DNA of 64,000 nucleotides. Origin: Lates calcarifer. Its lineage: Eukaryota; Chordata; Actinopteri; Centropomidae. A model generated the notes under the pieces. It was not told the DNA's origin. It searched no databases and was given only the letters and a program-made list of their open reading frames with translations. The stretch lies in NCBI RefSeq assembly GCF_001640805.2, contig NC_066852.1, forward strand, positions 9,718,194 to 9,782,193, in the 5' to 3' direction. The translations under genes and the position numbers were made by a program. The first letter of the stretch is position 1; each line of letters opens with the position of its first letter. Of the stretch, positions 26,042-37,898 are shown piece by piece.

Positions 26042-27888
26042 GTAGGTGAAAGTGGTCAAAAAGCTGCTGCTTTGGCTTTCTGAATTAGAATGCCTGCTTG
26101 TGCTTTCTGTCATGTACATATTTTTGAATAAACTCTCTTTACTGATGCTAATCAAAGCATTAAATTTGACATACAGTCATTATGGAATGTGATATGAACA
26201 ATCATTCTTATGGAAATTGTATTTTTTAAAAAAAGCTAAATGATGGTGAATTTCACGATTGCCATGCTCATGCAATACTTAAAAGCAAACCAGTATTTCA
26301 AGAAAAGCTAAGGTTTAGAAAAACTAGACTTAACAACACAAAATCAAAGCAAAGATATTAGCATCACTTCTGATACAGGGAACAGATACACAGTAACTGA
26401 CTTCTTCTTAGAATTGCTGGATAGATAACATCCACTAAAATCATCAATTATTCAGTCAATAATCTGTCAGTAGTTTACCCCAAACAAGAATCTCAGATTC
26501 TTTCTTCTTTGACATGATGATATGTCAAGCCATGCTTCTTCTGCAGCACTGTGTGTCCATCCATTTTCCTCTTACAGGATGTTCGTCTGTGTTGCCATGG
26601 AGTTCTTGTTTGTGGGTTGAAAAGAGAGTGAAGAGACGGAGAAGAGTGGAAACATAATGTGTCTAATAAAATATTAAGAGACATCTCTTTTGTGCAATGT
26701 GACCACGGCTGAACCACTAAATCCAACCCCCACCAGGGGCATCATTTAGAAAATCTTAGGGTATAGAAAAGAGGACAGCGGAGGTGGCGCAGTTAAAGGT
26801 GAGATTATAGTTACACATACTGTATGTGTCAAAGAAAATGTGACCTCTGCATATTGTTTGATGAATGTATCTAAGAAGGTGTGCACACATGCCACCACTG
26901 TCAAAGTCAATTTTCGCTATTAATTGGCACTATGTGGCTCTAACATTGGCTGTGTTTGAGCTTGTCACTGCCCTCCAGCATTTGCATTATCCCATGAAAT
27001 GAATACCAATCAGTGCACAAGATTTCATTTTAAGTCAATCCAGTATTTTATATTAAACATGGTGGGAGCACTGTGAGAATCACTTTTTAAAAATACTTTT
27101 TTTTCTCCAGTTAAGTAAAATCTTCCAGTAAAATGGTCAGAGGATCAAACGTCAAACACATAAAATGATATGTTTCTGGTAAATCTCAACAGCCATTTAT
27201 TTTGGCATTTTCAATGAAGTCAGTCACTGAAGGACAGATTTTAGATGATCAAAAATGCCATTAAGACAAAGTGGATATAGGAACATAATGTGCCTTAGGA
27301 AAGCATAACACCTCTCTGTGCCAACAGGGGTCAACTATGTGTGTGTCCCTTTTTTACTGCCAGCACTTTACAAAACTTATAGCTTAAATGCAACACTGAC
27401 AAGCTGTCATTTGGACTTGCTAATGCAAATTTAGTCCTTTCTTCTGTCCTGTGTTTCATGCTTTCTTCCTCAGACAATTTGTGATGGGTCACCTTCTGCT
27501 ATGACAGACTGAATTTCAGAGATAACAAAAGTATCAGGAGATGTTTCTTCTGACTGTCTCTGTCCCACTTTTTTTTTATTTTTTAGGTTTATTTGCACAA
27601 TTGTGTCAATCTCTGTGTAAGCACAGTTTCATGCTTGTATTTGATGCCAATGTGAGATGATAGTTCAGTGTCGCTGCATTTGGCTTTTAGTGCCAAGAAA
27701 AGAAAACATGCAATGCAAAGAAGACCTTTTCTTCTGTGCCAGTCAGATGATTTCACACTACTGTTTGTGGTGGTGTGTTCTTGTTTTCGCATATGATTTG
27801 GTTTTGTACCATCAGTATTTTTATAAGTGGTGCGGTTGCTCGGTAGCTGCAGGGACAATAAGTGAAGTCATGCTAAATGTCTGGCCTA

Positions 27889-27908
27889 TTTTTTTTTTTT
27901 TTTTTTTT
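27889..27908 (+). repeat. poly(T) run
   Basis: About 20 T bases, directly followed by the G-rich stretch gagagggagagaagagggtg. A strand-biased switch from T-rich to purine-rich sequence. Confidence 0.85.
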
Positions 27909-28679
27909 CCAAGGCGGTTGGGAGAGGGAGAGAAGAGGGTGAGGAGGAGCGAGGCCTGCTGAAGCCGGAGCATGGCGCTCTTGGCTCTGTTGCCATCGGC
28001 CGCCTCAAGATCTCCTCAACACACATCACATACGCACTGAAATACTCACCATCTAACAGCCTGGCCTGTCATCTGCTGGCCAACTTCTGAACTGCATCCC
28101 TGCCTTCTTCAATGACAACAGCAGTTTCAGTATTTCAACCAAACCATACTGCCATCAAATATGCTAAAGAGACACATTTTTAGCATTTCTACAATGATCA
28201 ATCGGTAAATACTTCATTATATGTTGTTTTTGTTGTTACGTAAAAGCTATCTTCAGACAGGTCTGTCGAAAAGGAAAAAGAAAATACCACGTCTCAAATC
28301 TGTCTGTGCCAGAGCTCTGATTCACACCTCCTCGCTGTCTGCCGACAGGGAAGCACAGGTCGTAGTGGGCGGATGAATTAGTCTGTGTGGAGGCATTACA
28401 CTGAAACCTGCTGGAGGTTTGAGCAGGCCACAGTTTCCACACCCAGAAACCTTCATTTCACTGTGTGAGACAGCTCTCTAGGTTTGTGGAGGCTCGAGGG
28501 TGGATTTGTCATCGGCCCTCAACTCGCACATTCAAAGTTGTAACTGAAGAGCTGTTAATGTGATTAGAATATAATTAAGAGCAACTAATACATGCTGAGA
28601 AGTGATTTAGTTGGTGAATGGCAACAATCTGCTGAACAATTTGTAGGTTATTTTTTTTATCATAGAAATTCTAAGCAAT

Positions 28680-29175
28680 CTTTCATATTGGTTTGTCTGT
28701 GCCTGATACAAACGGAAGTATCAGATGGATTGCTATGAAATTTTGTACAGACATTCATGGTCTCCAGAGGAAGAATCTTGATGATTTTGGTGATCCCCTG
28801 ACTTTTCCTTTAGTCATGAGGTTGACATTTTTGGTTTTTAGTAGCATATCTTAACAACTACCGACAACTAACAGTAATGCAAGGTGCCCAGAGGATGAAT
28901 TTTACTGACTTTGGTGATCCTCTGGCACCTTAATATCTACCATCATTGTGTCAAAGTTTCAGTGTGTCCAATGCTTTGGTTTATGACCAAATATGTGAAA
29001 AACTTGCATTTGGATACTTTGTGTTTAGTGCTAATTAGCTAATTTTAGCATGTAGATGTACTAAACTAAGATGGTGAACACATTAACATTGTCACTGTCA
29101 TTGTTAACACTGCATTAGCATTTAGCTCAAAGCGCCACTGTGACTAAATACAGCCTCACAGAGTTGCTAGTCTGA
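28680..29175 (-). repeat. dispersed teleost-type repeat, reverse copy
   Basis: Read on the minus strand this matches the family at 23080. On the + strand it contains gtctccagaggaagaatctt, tttggtgatcccctgac, gtttatgaccaaatatgtga, gtgctaattagctaa and aagatggtgaacacattaac. An inner section repeats a similar block (ttttggtgatcccctgac at about 28786 and tttggtgatcctctggc at about 28910), suggesting internal duplication. Confidence 0.65.
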
Positions 29176-30056
29176 CTGAATTTCATGTTCATCTTTCATA
29201 CACATGGTTCTGTTCTTGTAGTTACAACAGAATGTGTTCTACTCTGTCCATGCTGTCTTACTGTTTTTAAGATGGCACATAGAAGCACATAAATAGGAAA
29301 CAAAATGATAAAAATGTAGTGGCTGATTTTTGTAAAGGAATCTCACAGTCACTCACAAAGAGTTTACTGGAATACAAGATGAAAAGCTTTCACATGCTCA
29401 GTGTCTTCTTCTTTATATATATTTCTGGAATATGATACTAAAATAGGTTTATATCAATATACTGCTTTAAGATCAAAAATGTGAATGGCCCTGATCAGGA
29501 AATAAAAAGGTAGGTATGTTACAGTGGAGCATATTTATGTGTTCTTGATCTGATGAACAGACTTATGTCAAAATAGGCCATTCTCAGTTCTAAGCTGTAG
29601 CTAAATGTGCTTTCTCTTTAGTTTTCACACTTGACTTTATAGAATTTGGACAAAATGCCCCCCCATTCATCCCCCTTTTATCACTTATTTACCCACACTG
29701 GCAACTTAATTCTTCAGAAATGTTTCTCAGTCTTGCATGCTGATCAGTCAGTCATGAGTCACGCTGTTGATTGTATTTATTTAAAGTCTGCCCCTTTGTT
29801 TCACTGTACACTTCTGTCCACAGCTGCCAACACATGTTGTTCTGTTCACAAGACACTGAGATCGCCTCACTCCCTAACCTATCACGTAAGTGTCCTCTGG
29901 ATAATGAGCTCTACAGGCCTCCCTCCACTTCCCCACATCACCCACCACCTCCCTCCCTCACCCCTCCAGTCACCCCTGATCAAAATTTTTCACATTGTTA
30001 ATCACTTATGTCAGCTTCTGGTAATTATAGACAATTAATCATGTGTGATTCACTGT

Positions 30057-30078
30057 CTCTCTCTCTCTCTCTCTCTCT
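30057..30078 (+). repeat. (CT)n microsatellite
   Basis: Eleven CT units, between an AT-rich block with homeodomain-like TAATTA motifs and a G+C-richer block. Confidence 0.9.
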
Positions 30079-30795
30079 GTCGGCGTTGTGCTCTGCGCTG
30101 TGTGAACGAAAACGACAAAGGTGAAACTGCCTTTATTAAGTACGCAGCACCAGGGAGTGAACTCCCCAGCGATAAGCAGCATGTTGCAGTGCTTTGGCTT
30201 ACACTTCCTTGTGGCGGGTGATAAAGGCCAGGTGGAGATTAAATTACATTAATTTCTTTGCCAGGAGCCCTGACCCAGAATGACTTACAAGACGATGGAG
30301 GATGGAGTGATGAGCTGTAGTGAAACTACTGCCAAAGTACTGAAAAATGAATTAACCATCAGTGTCACAACACACTGTGGTCCTAACCTGCCATATAGAG
30401 TCAGCAACCTCAAACACACACATGGCTGCACTGCCTGTAACGTTTGCCATAATTTAAAATGTAAACTGTATTTGTTGTATTAACTATATAAAATAATTCA
30501 TTTATATTTGAACTGGTGAGTTTTATCACCTCTTATTTTCATCTGCCCCCACCCAAAATCATTAACGGCTAAATCACCAGTTTTTGAAAAACAACAGAGT
30601 ATACACACCCAGTCTGGCAAACATGGATATGCAAACATTGTGTTATCAACATGCATAGTATCAGTCCATTACCAAACATACTGTAACCTTGCCTATGATA
30701 CTATAACGTTTTTATCCTCTTCCAGTGCTGCTTGCAAGAGTCAGTGGTGGAGACTGCAGAAAGTTCAGTCTAAAAGAACTATAACATTTGTGAAG

Positions 30796-30838
30796 ATGTG
30801 GTCCACGTTGAGCTTGTTGGTGCTTACAAGCATAATAG
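30796..30838 (+). CDS. vsig1: vsig1 exon 1 (coding part), signal peptide
   Basis: Begins at ATG in gaagatgtgg and ends with the donor gtaact. It encodes the 14 N-terminal residues plus one base of a Gly codon. The upstream boundary and 5' UTR were not determined; the frame stays open upstream to about 30640. Confidence 0.82.
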
Positions 30839-33800
30839 GTAACTATATTCCTCTTGGATTACATGGTGATTTTAGTGAAGAATGTTTGGATTTGGATTTA
30901 ACCTACTTGAAACTTGATTAACTTGTTGTTTTGTAGGATGTGCTGAACTGATCACGGTCAGTACACCACAGAAATATGTCAATGTCACAAAGGGTGGAAG
31001 TGTCCTACTTCAGTGTATGTTTGTGACTACTGCTGAAGAGACCACCGGCCTTACCATCCAGTGGAATTTTGTTCCATCATCCACCTTGATGCAGCAGCAA
31101 GAAGACATACAGGTAGGGTTTATTAATGTGCTCAAATGTACCTAAATCTGTAAGCCAACTGGGATTGAAGGATGCTTTACTGTAGCATCAGGTTGAGTAT
31201 CAGTGAGTGTCAGAATCTTTCCAGTTTGCTTAATGACTGTACAAGGCTTTTGAGTGATATAAAAACATCAGTCACTTTTTTGAGTTCACTTTAAATTTGC
31301 TACTTTATAAAAACGTGGTATGTTGTTGTTTTAACATGATCACTAACATGCAACACTGCAGTTGGATTTACACTGGGCGGTATCTCATCAGAGAACTCAA
31401 CATTTTGGAGAATATTCAAAGTTTGATTACCCTACTCCTAGAAATGTCAGATTTATTACAAAGCTTGAACATTCACTAAAAACACAAGCTTGTGAACTGC
31501 TGTTCAACAAGAGACACGCCTTACTTACTCAGATAACAAAGCCTATGTCTAAGAAATCAGATAAGGGCTGGTTTTGAATTCATTTCACAATATGGCCATG
31601 ACTAACTTTCTGACGGACATGGTCAACTTACATTTTGAACAAAATGGTACCATCCATTGGACATGGACAAATACCTGTTCTCAAAACATTAATATAACTA
31701 ATTTAACTGCCATTGTCTCAACTTTTAGTCGCTATTTTATTCTTGGTACCAAGCAATCTAAAAAGGATACACTCAGACAATAAAATCACTGATCTGTCAG
31801 TCTGTAAACTACATCAATGTTACTTTAATTAGCCGATGCTGAATCACAGATTATGTTGATGGGTGACATTAGAAGTTTTCAGTTAGACTTCCTAAACAAA
31901 CCTGCTGTATGACAGCAAGGTTTTTGCCATGCTCTAAAATGAACAGAACAAGGAAATAAATAACTTGATTACTAAGATGTTCTGATTGGTTGCCATTTGC
32001 TTTTAGGTCTATTACTATCAATCAGGAAAGGATGTCATTCCAAGACCTTACGAGAGCAGGCTTCAGCCTCCCCTTTCTCCAGGCATGACCAAAAATGCCT
32101 CAATAATAATGAGCAACATGCAGCCATCAGATGCTGGAACCTACACCTGTGAGGTTCATAACTTTCCTGATGTGGATGGACAGTCTACAGCCAATATCTT
32201 TGTGAAAGTTCTCGGTAAGTTTCGCGACCTTTAATAACCCCTCTCTGATGTAGTTAAACACATAACACTGAGGAAAAATAATCAGAAACAATCGGAGGCT
32301 GCACAGCAGGTGTGCAGGGGATTTCATGGTGCTCGACCACACCTGTTAGCTGTATCAGTTGAATATTTGCATTATAGAGAGCAGTTCTGCTTTCTGCTAA
32401 AGTTCTGTTTTCAAACCAGCACCCACACTCAGACCTGGGTGTAGTTCGGCAAACATGAGCTGCTGCTGCAAAGACAGAGAAAAGAAAAAAACACCTAATC
32501 TGAACCTCCTGCTGGTGCCTCGTCCATTATTTTCTCCAGCTCATAAGGGTGTGGCTACCTGAAGGAGGAGAGCCAAACACTGTCAATCTCTTTGAAGTGT
32601 TATTTTTGTAGTATATGTGATTTTTTTTAACCATTCATCTTTTTGCCTCTCTCTATATTCTTCATTAAAAACTAGGGTTACATTAGTCATGCCTGTGTGA
32701 GCTACTCCATTTTTTCAACATAAAAGCCCAGCCTAAATTAAAGCAGGCAAAATTTAACTGCAGTAAGGATACTTTTATTTCAATGAAGTATTGCAGAGCT
32801 CTTTCCACATCTGAGATTATTGTATCTATTATGAGCGCAAAAACATTAACAAATGTATTAAAATAGTGGCCCTGAATAGTGTGATTCGGGAATTACATTG
32901 AGTTTGAACCCTCTCATTCACTGAGTTACCAGGACAACCTTGCAGGCCTCAGTATCTTCACTAGTTTCCATGGTTACTGTGGCAGTCTCCTCATTGTCAG
33001 TGTTGGAAATTAGAGTAGAACTGTGACTGCATCCTTGTACTGCATACAGAATATATATCAGCAGCTGCTGCATGCTAACCACACGCCTCGTATCCCGTAA
33101 CCTCGCCCTTTATGAAAATGTTTGCAGGAGAGTTTCTACACACAGAATGTGATGCATACTTAAGAGCTGTATGAATATGTATGGCTGTTCTCACGCTGAT
33201 TATCATTCAATCAAAGATGATTTCCATCCTCGCTAACTGTTACACAGGATTATGGTAATACTGTAATGAGAGTGAGCAGTCCATCATGAATTACAAATAA
33301 GAGTGTCAGCTTTACCCCCTGCAGTATGTTGTATGTTCCCAATTAATGCTGTTGTGATGTGAAAACAGGATAGATATCAAATATGAAGTTATATAATTTA
33401 AGATGTTCTGGCAGAAATGTCCAGTCAATTAAGCGAAAGCTGAATGATCAGTACCATGAACTGTACCGTGTTGTAAGGATTCAGTCTCAACCCCGGAACA
33501 GAGAATAAGGCCACACCCTAAAAACGTCCTGCCTCATGATGACTAATGGAAAGACATGTGTCACCCTATTTGTTAAACAGTAAGCAAAGGAATTTCCAGT
33601 TTCACAAACTCAAAACAGCAGAATTGCCTTTGTTACATGTCCCACAAATTACCCCAATGGTTTTTTTTAGTTTGAAGTGACTTTTACAACCAGTTTTGAA
33701 ACAAAGTAAAAAATAATCTCCTGTTACAAAAGCATATGGTATAAAGTATCTAATGAAATATCTTTAATTAAAGCAGTTTTCTTCAGTTATGATTACTGGT

Positions 33801-35466
33801 ACATGCATGTTTGGTGCTGAGTCGTGTCAACAGCACAAAATGTGGGTGGAAGTGTCTAAAAGGATCTCTGTGATATTAACACTGTGCTGAGCAAATAAAC
33901 AGAAATAAAGATACACAGCCTTTGTCCAATCAGATTGCTCAGCAGAACCTGTTTGATTATAATCAATATGCAGGATAGCATGAACCACTGTTAAAGCAGC
34001 ACTGGCATTATAGAATTATATTTTACTTTTTCTCTCTTCTTATCAGAGAGAAATACTCTTGCTTTTACTCCATTACATTGACACCTGTAGTTATACGTTA
34101 CCTTTCAAGTTAAGACTTTACATATGATAGGCCTATAGGATACAGTGCACTGTCAAAGATTAAACAAATGGTTCCCATTTATTTTGGCTTGTGACCTTTT
34201 CCGTTAGCAAAAACAGCTACAGCAGTAAAACCCTGCTTACATGTTGATGCATATACTGTACGCATCAATGTGGAAAAATATCAGTCACAGTACTTTAAGT
34301 ACACTTAAGTCACTGTCTTGAAGTATAACAATAATGGTTAGTGATTTACTGACCAATTAAAAAATGTGTAATATCTAATCTGTTCCAGAGAAGTCTCATC
34401 ACATATTGTCATGAATCAAGCTTTGTCAAAAACAGCATAAATATAAAGTTGATGACTACTAGTATTTTAGAATTTGACTCTATATATATTTGTAGAGCAT
34501 AGTGTTTAAAATCTAAATTAAATTCTTATCAGAGTGCTCCATCAGTGTGGCAGACTCTATTACCAAACCTCTGTGGAGAGCTGATCAATTCAGTCTGGAG
34601 CTCTTCGTCAAGTGAGATTTAGAAAACTAAATATGAAATCACCTGATAAGCCCTTGCATCTTCCTTATGGTCTGTCAGAGAGGCCCTCCGCTCCTTATTG
34701 CTCCGTCCATGGTGATGTTGAATCAGGTCACCTGGTCACTCTGACCTGCCACAGTGAGCATGGAAGTCCGCCTCCTCAATACATGTGGACCAAACTGGAC
34801 CAGAATAAGGCCAGAATGCCTGTACCGGGATTGAGTGAGTATTGTATGAGTAAACACTGCATGTATACTTGTAAATATTACCACATTCATACATTCATAA
34901 ACATAAATGGTCTTTTTTTCCTCAGCAACCAAAACTGGAATATACAAGATCAGCAACATATCCCAGTTTCAGTTCGGGGAGTACCAGTGCAACGCTACAA
35001 ATGTTGTGGGATTTTCAACTTGCACTATAGAGCTAAGTCCTGGTATGATTAGAATTTTTTTTGTTTGTTTTTGAGAGCATCTGTACAAAACTGTACATCA
35101 AACAAAAACTTGTATACTTGTGTGCTTCTTGTACAGAAGTGGGAGACGGAGTGATTGCTGGTGCAGTGATTGGAGCGTTGCTCGGGTGTGTCCTTATCAT
35201 CCTGGTTGTGTGGTTCATCGCTCACACTGTGAAGAGGCACAAATACAAGGCAGTGAAAGCATCAGAGGGCAACGAGATGAAGTGAGGTTTTAGGTTCTTG
35301 ATGTTCCTGCATTTCATCTTGTGATTTGTAATCTAAGGATGTAATGTCAACTCTCTCTCTGTCCACTAGGAGGAGCTCTCACCAGGCTCAGGAAGCCACA
35401 GACAGCGTTCCCGTGGCAACCACAGCCAGCAACCTTCATGCTGAGAGAGATGAGCCACAAGCCTAA
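30796..35466 (+). CDS. vsig1: VSIG1, V-set and Ig domain-containing protein 1
   Basis: A type I membrane protein of the CTX/JAM-related immunoglobulin family; mammalian VSIG1 is an epithelial junctional adhesion protein of stomach and testis. Seven coding exons join in phase: 30796-30838, 30937-31112, 32007-32214, 34679-34834, 34926-35042, 35137-35281 and 35370-35466 (942 nt, 313 residues). Residues 1 to about 17 form a signal peptide (WSTLSLLVLTSIIG core). A V-set domain follows with Cys41 and Cys121 in the DAGTYTC motif, then a C2-type domain with Cys166 and Cys216 (GEYQC), four NxS/T sites (NVT, NAS, NIS, NAT), a transmembrane helix near 239-262 and a short basic cytoplasmic tail. The blocks SIIMSNMQPSDAGTYTCEV and PYCSVHGDVESGHLVTLTC fit VSIG1 better than other CTX members I remember. 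Human VSIG1 has a long Glu/Pro-rich tail that is absent here. The Met at 30796 was chosen because the signal peptide begins there. Confidence 0.9.
30937..31112 (+). CDS. vsig1: vsig1 exon 2, first half of V-set domain
   Basis: Acceptor gttttgtag, donor gtaggg; 176 bp. It encodes the first V-set Cys (GGSVLLQC) and the core Trp in TIQWNF. Confidence 0.9.
32007..32214 (+). CDS. vsig1: vsig1 exon 3, second half of V-set domain
   Basis: Acceptor tgcttttag, donor gtaagt; 208 bp. It encodes YYYQSG, the N-glycosylation site in KNASIIM and the second Cys in DAGTYTC. Confidence 0.92.
34045..34330 (+). repeat. degenerate CAGTGGTG-type interspersed repeat
   Basis: Carries ttttactccattacattgac, ttaagactttacatatga and ttttggcttgtgacc, also seen in the copy near 3 kb. 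It lies in vsig1 intron 3. Edges approximate. Confidence 0.6.
34679..34834 (+). CDS. vsig1: vsig1 exon 4, first half of C2 domain
   Basis: Acceptor ggtctgtcag, donor gtgagt; 156 bp. It opens ERPSAPYCSVHGD and carries LTCHSEHGSPPPQYMWTKL with the first C2 Cys and core Trp. The upstream intron of 2.5 kb is the largest of the gene. Confidence 0.92.
34926..35042 (+). CDS. vsig1: vsig1 exon 5, second half of C2 domain
   Basis: Acceptor ttcctcag, donor gtatga; 117 bp. It encodes GIYKISNISQFQFGEYQCNA with the second C2 Cys, and a further Cys in FSTCTIE that is also present in human VSIG1. The preceding intron is only 91 bp. Confidence 0.92.
35137..35281 (+). CDS. vsig1: vsig1 exon 6, transmembrane segment
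   Basis: Acceptor cttgtacag, donor gtgagg; 145 bp. It encodes the hydrophobic helix VIAGAVIGALLGCVLIILVV followed by the basic stop-transfer VKRHKYK. Confidence 0.92.
35370..35466 (+). CDS. vsig1: vsig1 exon 7, cytoplasmic end
   Basis: Acceptor gtccactag; encodes 31 residues ending AERDEPQA and stops at TAA (35464). The tail is polar and short and lacks the long acidic repeats of the mammalian protein. Confidence 0.88.
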
Positions 35467-36005
35467 AAAAAAGGGCCTGTTGAAAACAACTGGAGCTACG
35501 TCACTAATCTGAATAACAAGATGTCCAGGATGTTCAGTCTTTATTATACGTCATTCTCTGATTTAATCAATGTTACGAAGCACATCTTCATGTTTGATGA
35601 TGTATTCTCTGTGCTTACCATAAATTCAGTCTTATACAGCTTTTTTTCATTTGCCAAATTGTTTTTTATCACTTAAAACTTTGATCTGCAGAGGCAGATC
35701 TTCTTCTAACATTTTTATAATCCTACTTCTTTCATTTGTTTTACCAGTTACATAGTGTGACAATAGAGTACAGTATAAAACATACAGTATAATAATACAG
35801 CAGACTTTTATATTGTAACTCGTATTTGAATTTGTTTCATGAATCACTACACAAATGTTTTGTAACACTTACAGTATAATGCTGAAATGATGAGGGCAGC
35901 ATCTGTATCATGCAATTGATAACTGTTGATCTCTGCTGTCCCCCAAATAATTGCAGTTATACTGATATATTCAACAAACTCATTGCATGTTTTTATCTTT
36001 TATGA

Positions 36006-36029
36006 TTTTTTTTTTTTTTTTTTTTTTTT
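36006..36029 (+). repeat. poly(T) run
   Basis: About 24 T bases in the likely vsig1 3' UTR. Confidence 0.9.
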
Positions 36030-36234
36030 GATATAGTGACACATTATTGGGTTTGAACCCAAACATAATTCCATACATTCAAATAGTGTCTTTAAAAGGA
36101 TAAAATATCTCTAATTCCTGAAGGGAAGAATGACTGGGCCTCCAGATTAGTCCTTAATTGATCTTTGGCCATACAAATTGTCAAGCAGCTGTGTGACTAG
36201 TGTGACTATTTTGTGTGTTTGCAGGTCCTGATTA

Positions 36235-36240
36235 AATAAA
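36235..36240 (+). terminator. candidate vsig1 polyadenylation signal
   Basis: AATAAA in tgattaaataaaatac, the first canonical hexamer I found after the vsig1 stop. Confidence 0.35.
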
Positions 36241-36539
36241 ATACAGGGTTTTTTGAGTTGCTGTGTGATGTAACTCTTCCAGTGTGACCGCAATTGACAA
36301 TATCAAGTATCATCAAGGTAGCAGCATACTTACACTTTTTATTCCCGTATGAATTATTAGGAGAGCAGTGGTGACAACTTCAGCTGTTTTATTCCTGGGC
36401 ATAAAGTAGAAGATGTGCCATCGACTCATTGATTTGATCACAAACTATATTAACAGCTGAAAATTAATTATGGACATTTTTTTTTACTACAGGATTGTGC
36501 CAACCTTGTTTATTTCACCATTAGTAAGCAAATATTGAA

Positions 36540-36541
<2 letters not shown>

Positions 36542-36577
<36 letters not shown>

Positions 36578-36590
36578 TCTCTCTGTCTCT
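36542..36590 (+). repeat. (CT)n microsatellite
   Basis: A long CT tract with a few interruptions (cact, ctgt). Confidence 0.93.
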
Positions 36591-37766
36591 GTGGCACAAC
36601 CAGATCCATAAATTTAGTGCAAATCAACCTGGCACCCCTCTACCAATGCTGAGCTACTGTCCACATATTTATGATTATTTGGCAAGTGTGAAGGCAGCAA
36701 AAAGACCTTCAATATGTTTCCTTTAACTGCTGCTTGACATCTTTATGGAGCCAAATGGTGAGTTTACACACACCACCTTAATTTTAATTAGTCTTACTCA
36801 GGTTCCACTTTATCTGAGAACAGCTACTGCCAAACTAATTTGGAATGATATAAAAGACAGCCATATAGTACCACAACTGAAGTAGAATGTTAAATGTAAA
36901 ATATAGATTGTTAGGGACTAGTTTGGCAGAATTTAGGGACAGTTTCACTATTATACAGTGAGACAAACTGTCATCATCCTATATTATATCCAATTATCCA
37001 AAAGTGAACATAGCTGGTCTCAGGCTTCAGTGACAGTATTACTATAACTATGTGGAAAATTTAAAATTATGATAAGGTTTAAATCTCAAATAACTGTACG
37101 TTAAAAATAATTATTAAGTTGTATGTGAATATGTAAATTAGACGAGACATTTCGTAAAGTAATTCTATCTAAATCTTAACAATGTCGGTCCTTGCTTTGC
37201 AGACTGGCTGTAAGTATTCGGAGTCTGCCAATTACAAGATACATAAAAGTGTTATCTGATGACTATATCACATCTGCAGACAGTTGTTTAAAAGTGATTC
37301 TCAAAATCATCCATTTAACAGTAAGCATGCATTTAGACTGAAACTGACTGCACAGAGACACTGCACACACCTCACCACTGTAAAACACATGGACCTTAAT
37401 GTCACTTGTACTCTTGGACTTCGACTGCAGCTTTGCGCATTATTTTCATTGGCTGTTTCTGCCTGTTCTGGCACAATCCCAACTAATAAACAATGTATTT
37501 ATATAACAATGTATTTTGTGCAATCCCATTCTCCTTTTATCATTTCATATGATCATACTGTATGATTACATGAGTTCAATGGTAGCAAGCTATTTAAAAT
37601 GATACATAAACAACAAACATCATCAGCAATGACCAAGGATGAGTAAAATGTGGTGTGTCTCAGTAGTGAAGCTGTTTGATTGTTCTGATTGAAGAAGACT
37701 TTCAGTGCAGATTTAAGTAAACCTAAGCAGTAAGGCACAGAAGTGAAGCATCTTTCAAAGCCATGA

Positions 37767-37898
37767 TCAGGCTTGTAAACCAAAGCAACGCGCAGTGCTA
37801 AGGACATCGTCTCTGGTCAAATAACATCCACAGAGTTGTCTCAAGCCGGTGAATGACTCCCTCCCATGCATGACACGCCAGTTGTCTATGAAAATCAC
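37767..37898 (-). CDS. tmlhe: tmlhe exon 7, distal His and C terminus
   Basis: 132 bp including TGA at 37769-37767; acceptor ctatttttgtag. It encodes VIFIDNWRVMHGRESFTGLR, with the distal iron-binding His, and then QLCGCYLTRDDVLSTARCFG and LQA. Confidence 0.97.
   Translation of the reverse strand: MIFIDNWRVMHGRESFTGLRQLCGCYLTRDDVLSTARCFGLQA

Larger units (their letters stand above)
16091..30795. other. gene-free interval between gabrb4 and vsig1
   Basis: About 14.7 kb with no exon I can support. It contains several repeats listed separately (a TTAA-bounded element at 17.2-17.7 kb, two LINE-tail-like copies at 22.2 and 23.6 kb, a repeat pair at 23.1 and 28.7 kb), microsatellites and T-rich runs. 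Open frames are short, AT-biased and show no domain. A G+C-richer patch at 27910-28100 begins right after a poly(T) run and has no coding pattern that I can defend. Confidence 0.6.
35467..37766. other. convergent intergenic region of vsig1 and tmlhe
   Basis: Contains the 3' UTRs of the two converging genes. An AATAAA at 36235-36240 is a candidate vsig1 polyadenylation signal 770 bp after the stop. No clear signal for tmlhe was found on the minus strand. A T-run and a CT microsatellite also lie here. I see no coding sequence. Confidence 0.6.

Noticed and set aside
27910..28100. A G+C-richer patch with an ATG (catggcgctcttggctctg) after a poly(T) run, considered as a first exon.
   Set aside because: The frame closes after about 24 codons, there is no convincing donor, and no partner exon was found before vsig1.
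36048..36063. TTGGGTTTGAACCCAA, considered as a tRNA T-arm.
   Set aside because: No acceptor stem, anticodon arm or D-arm can be drawn around it; it is only a short inverted repeat.
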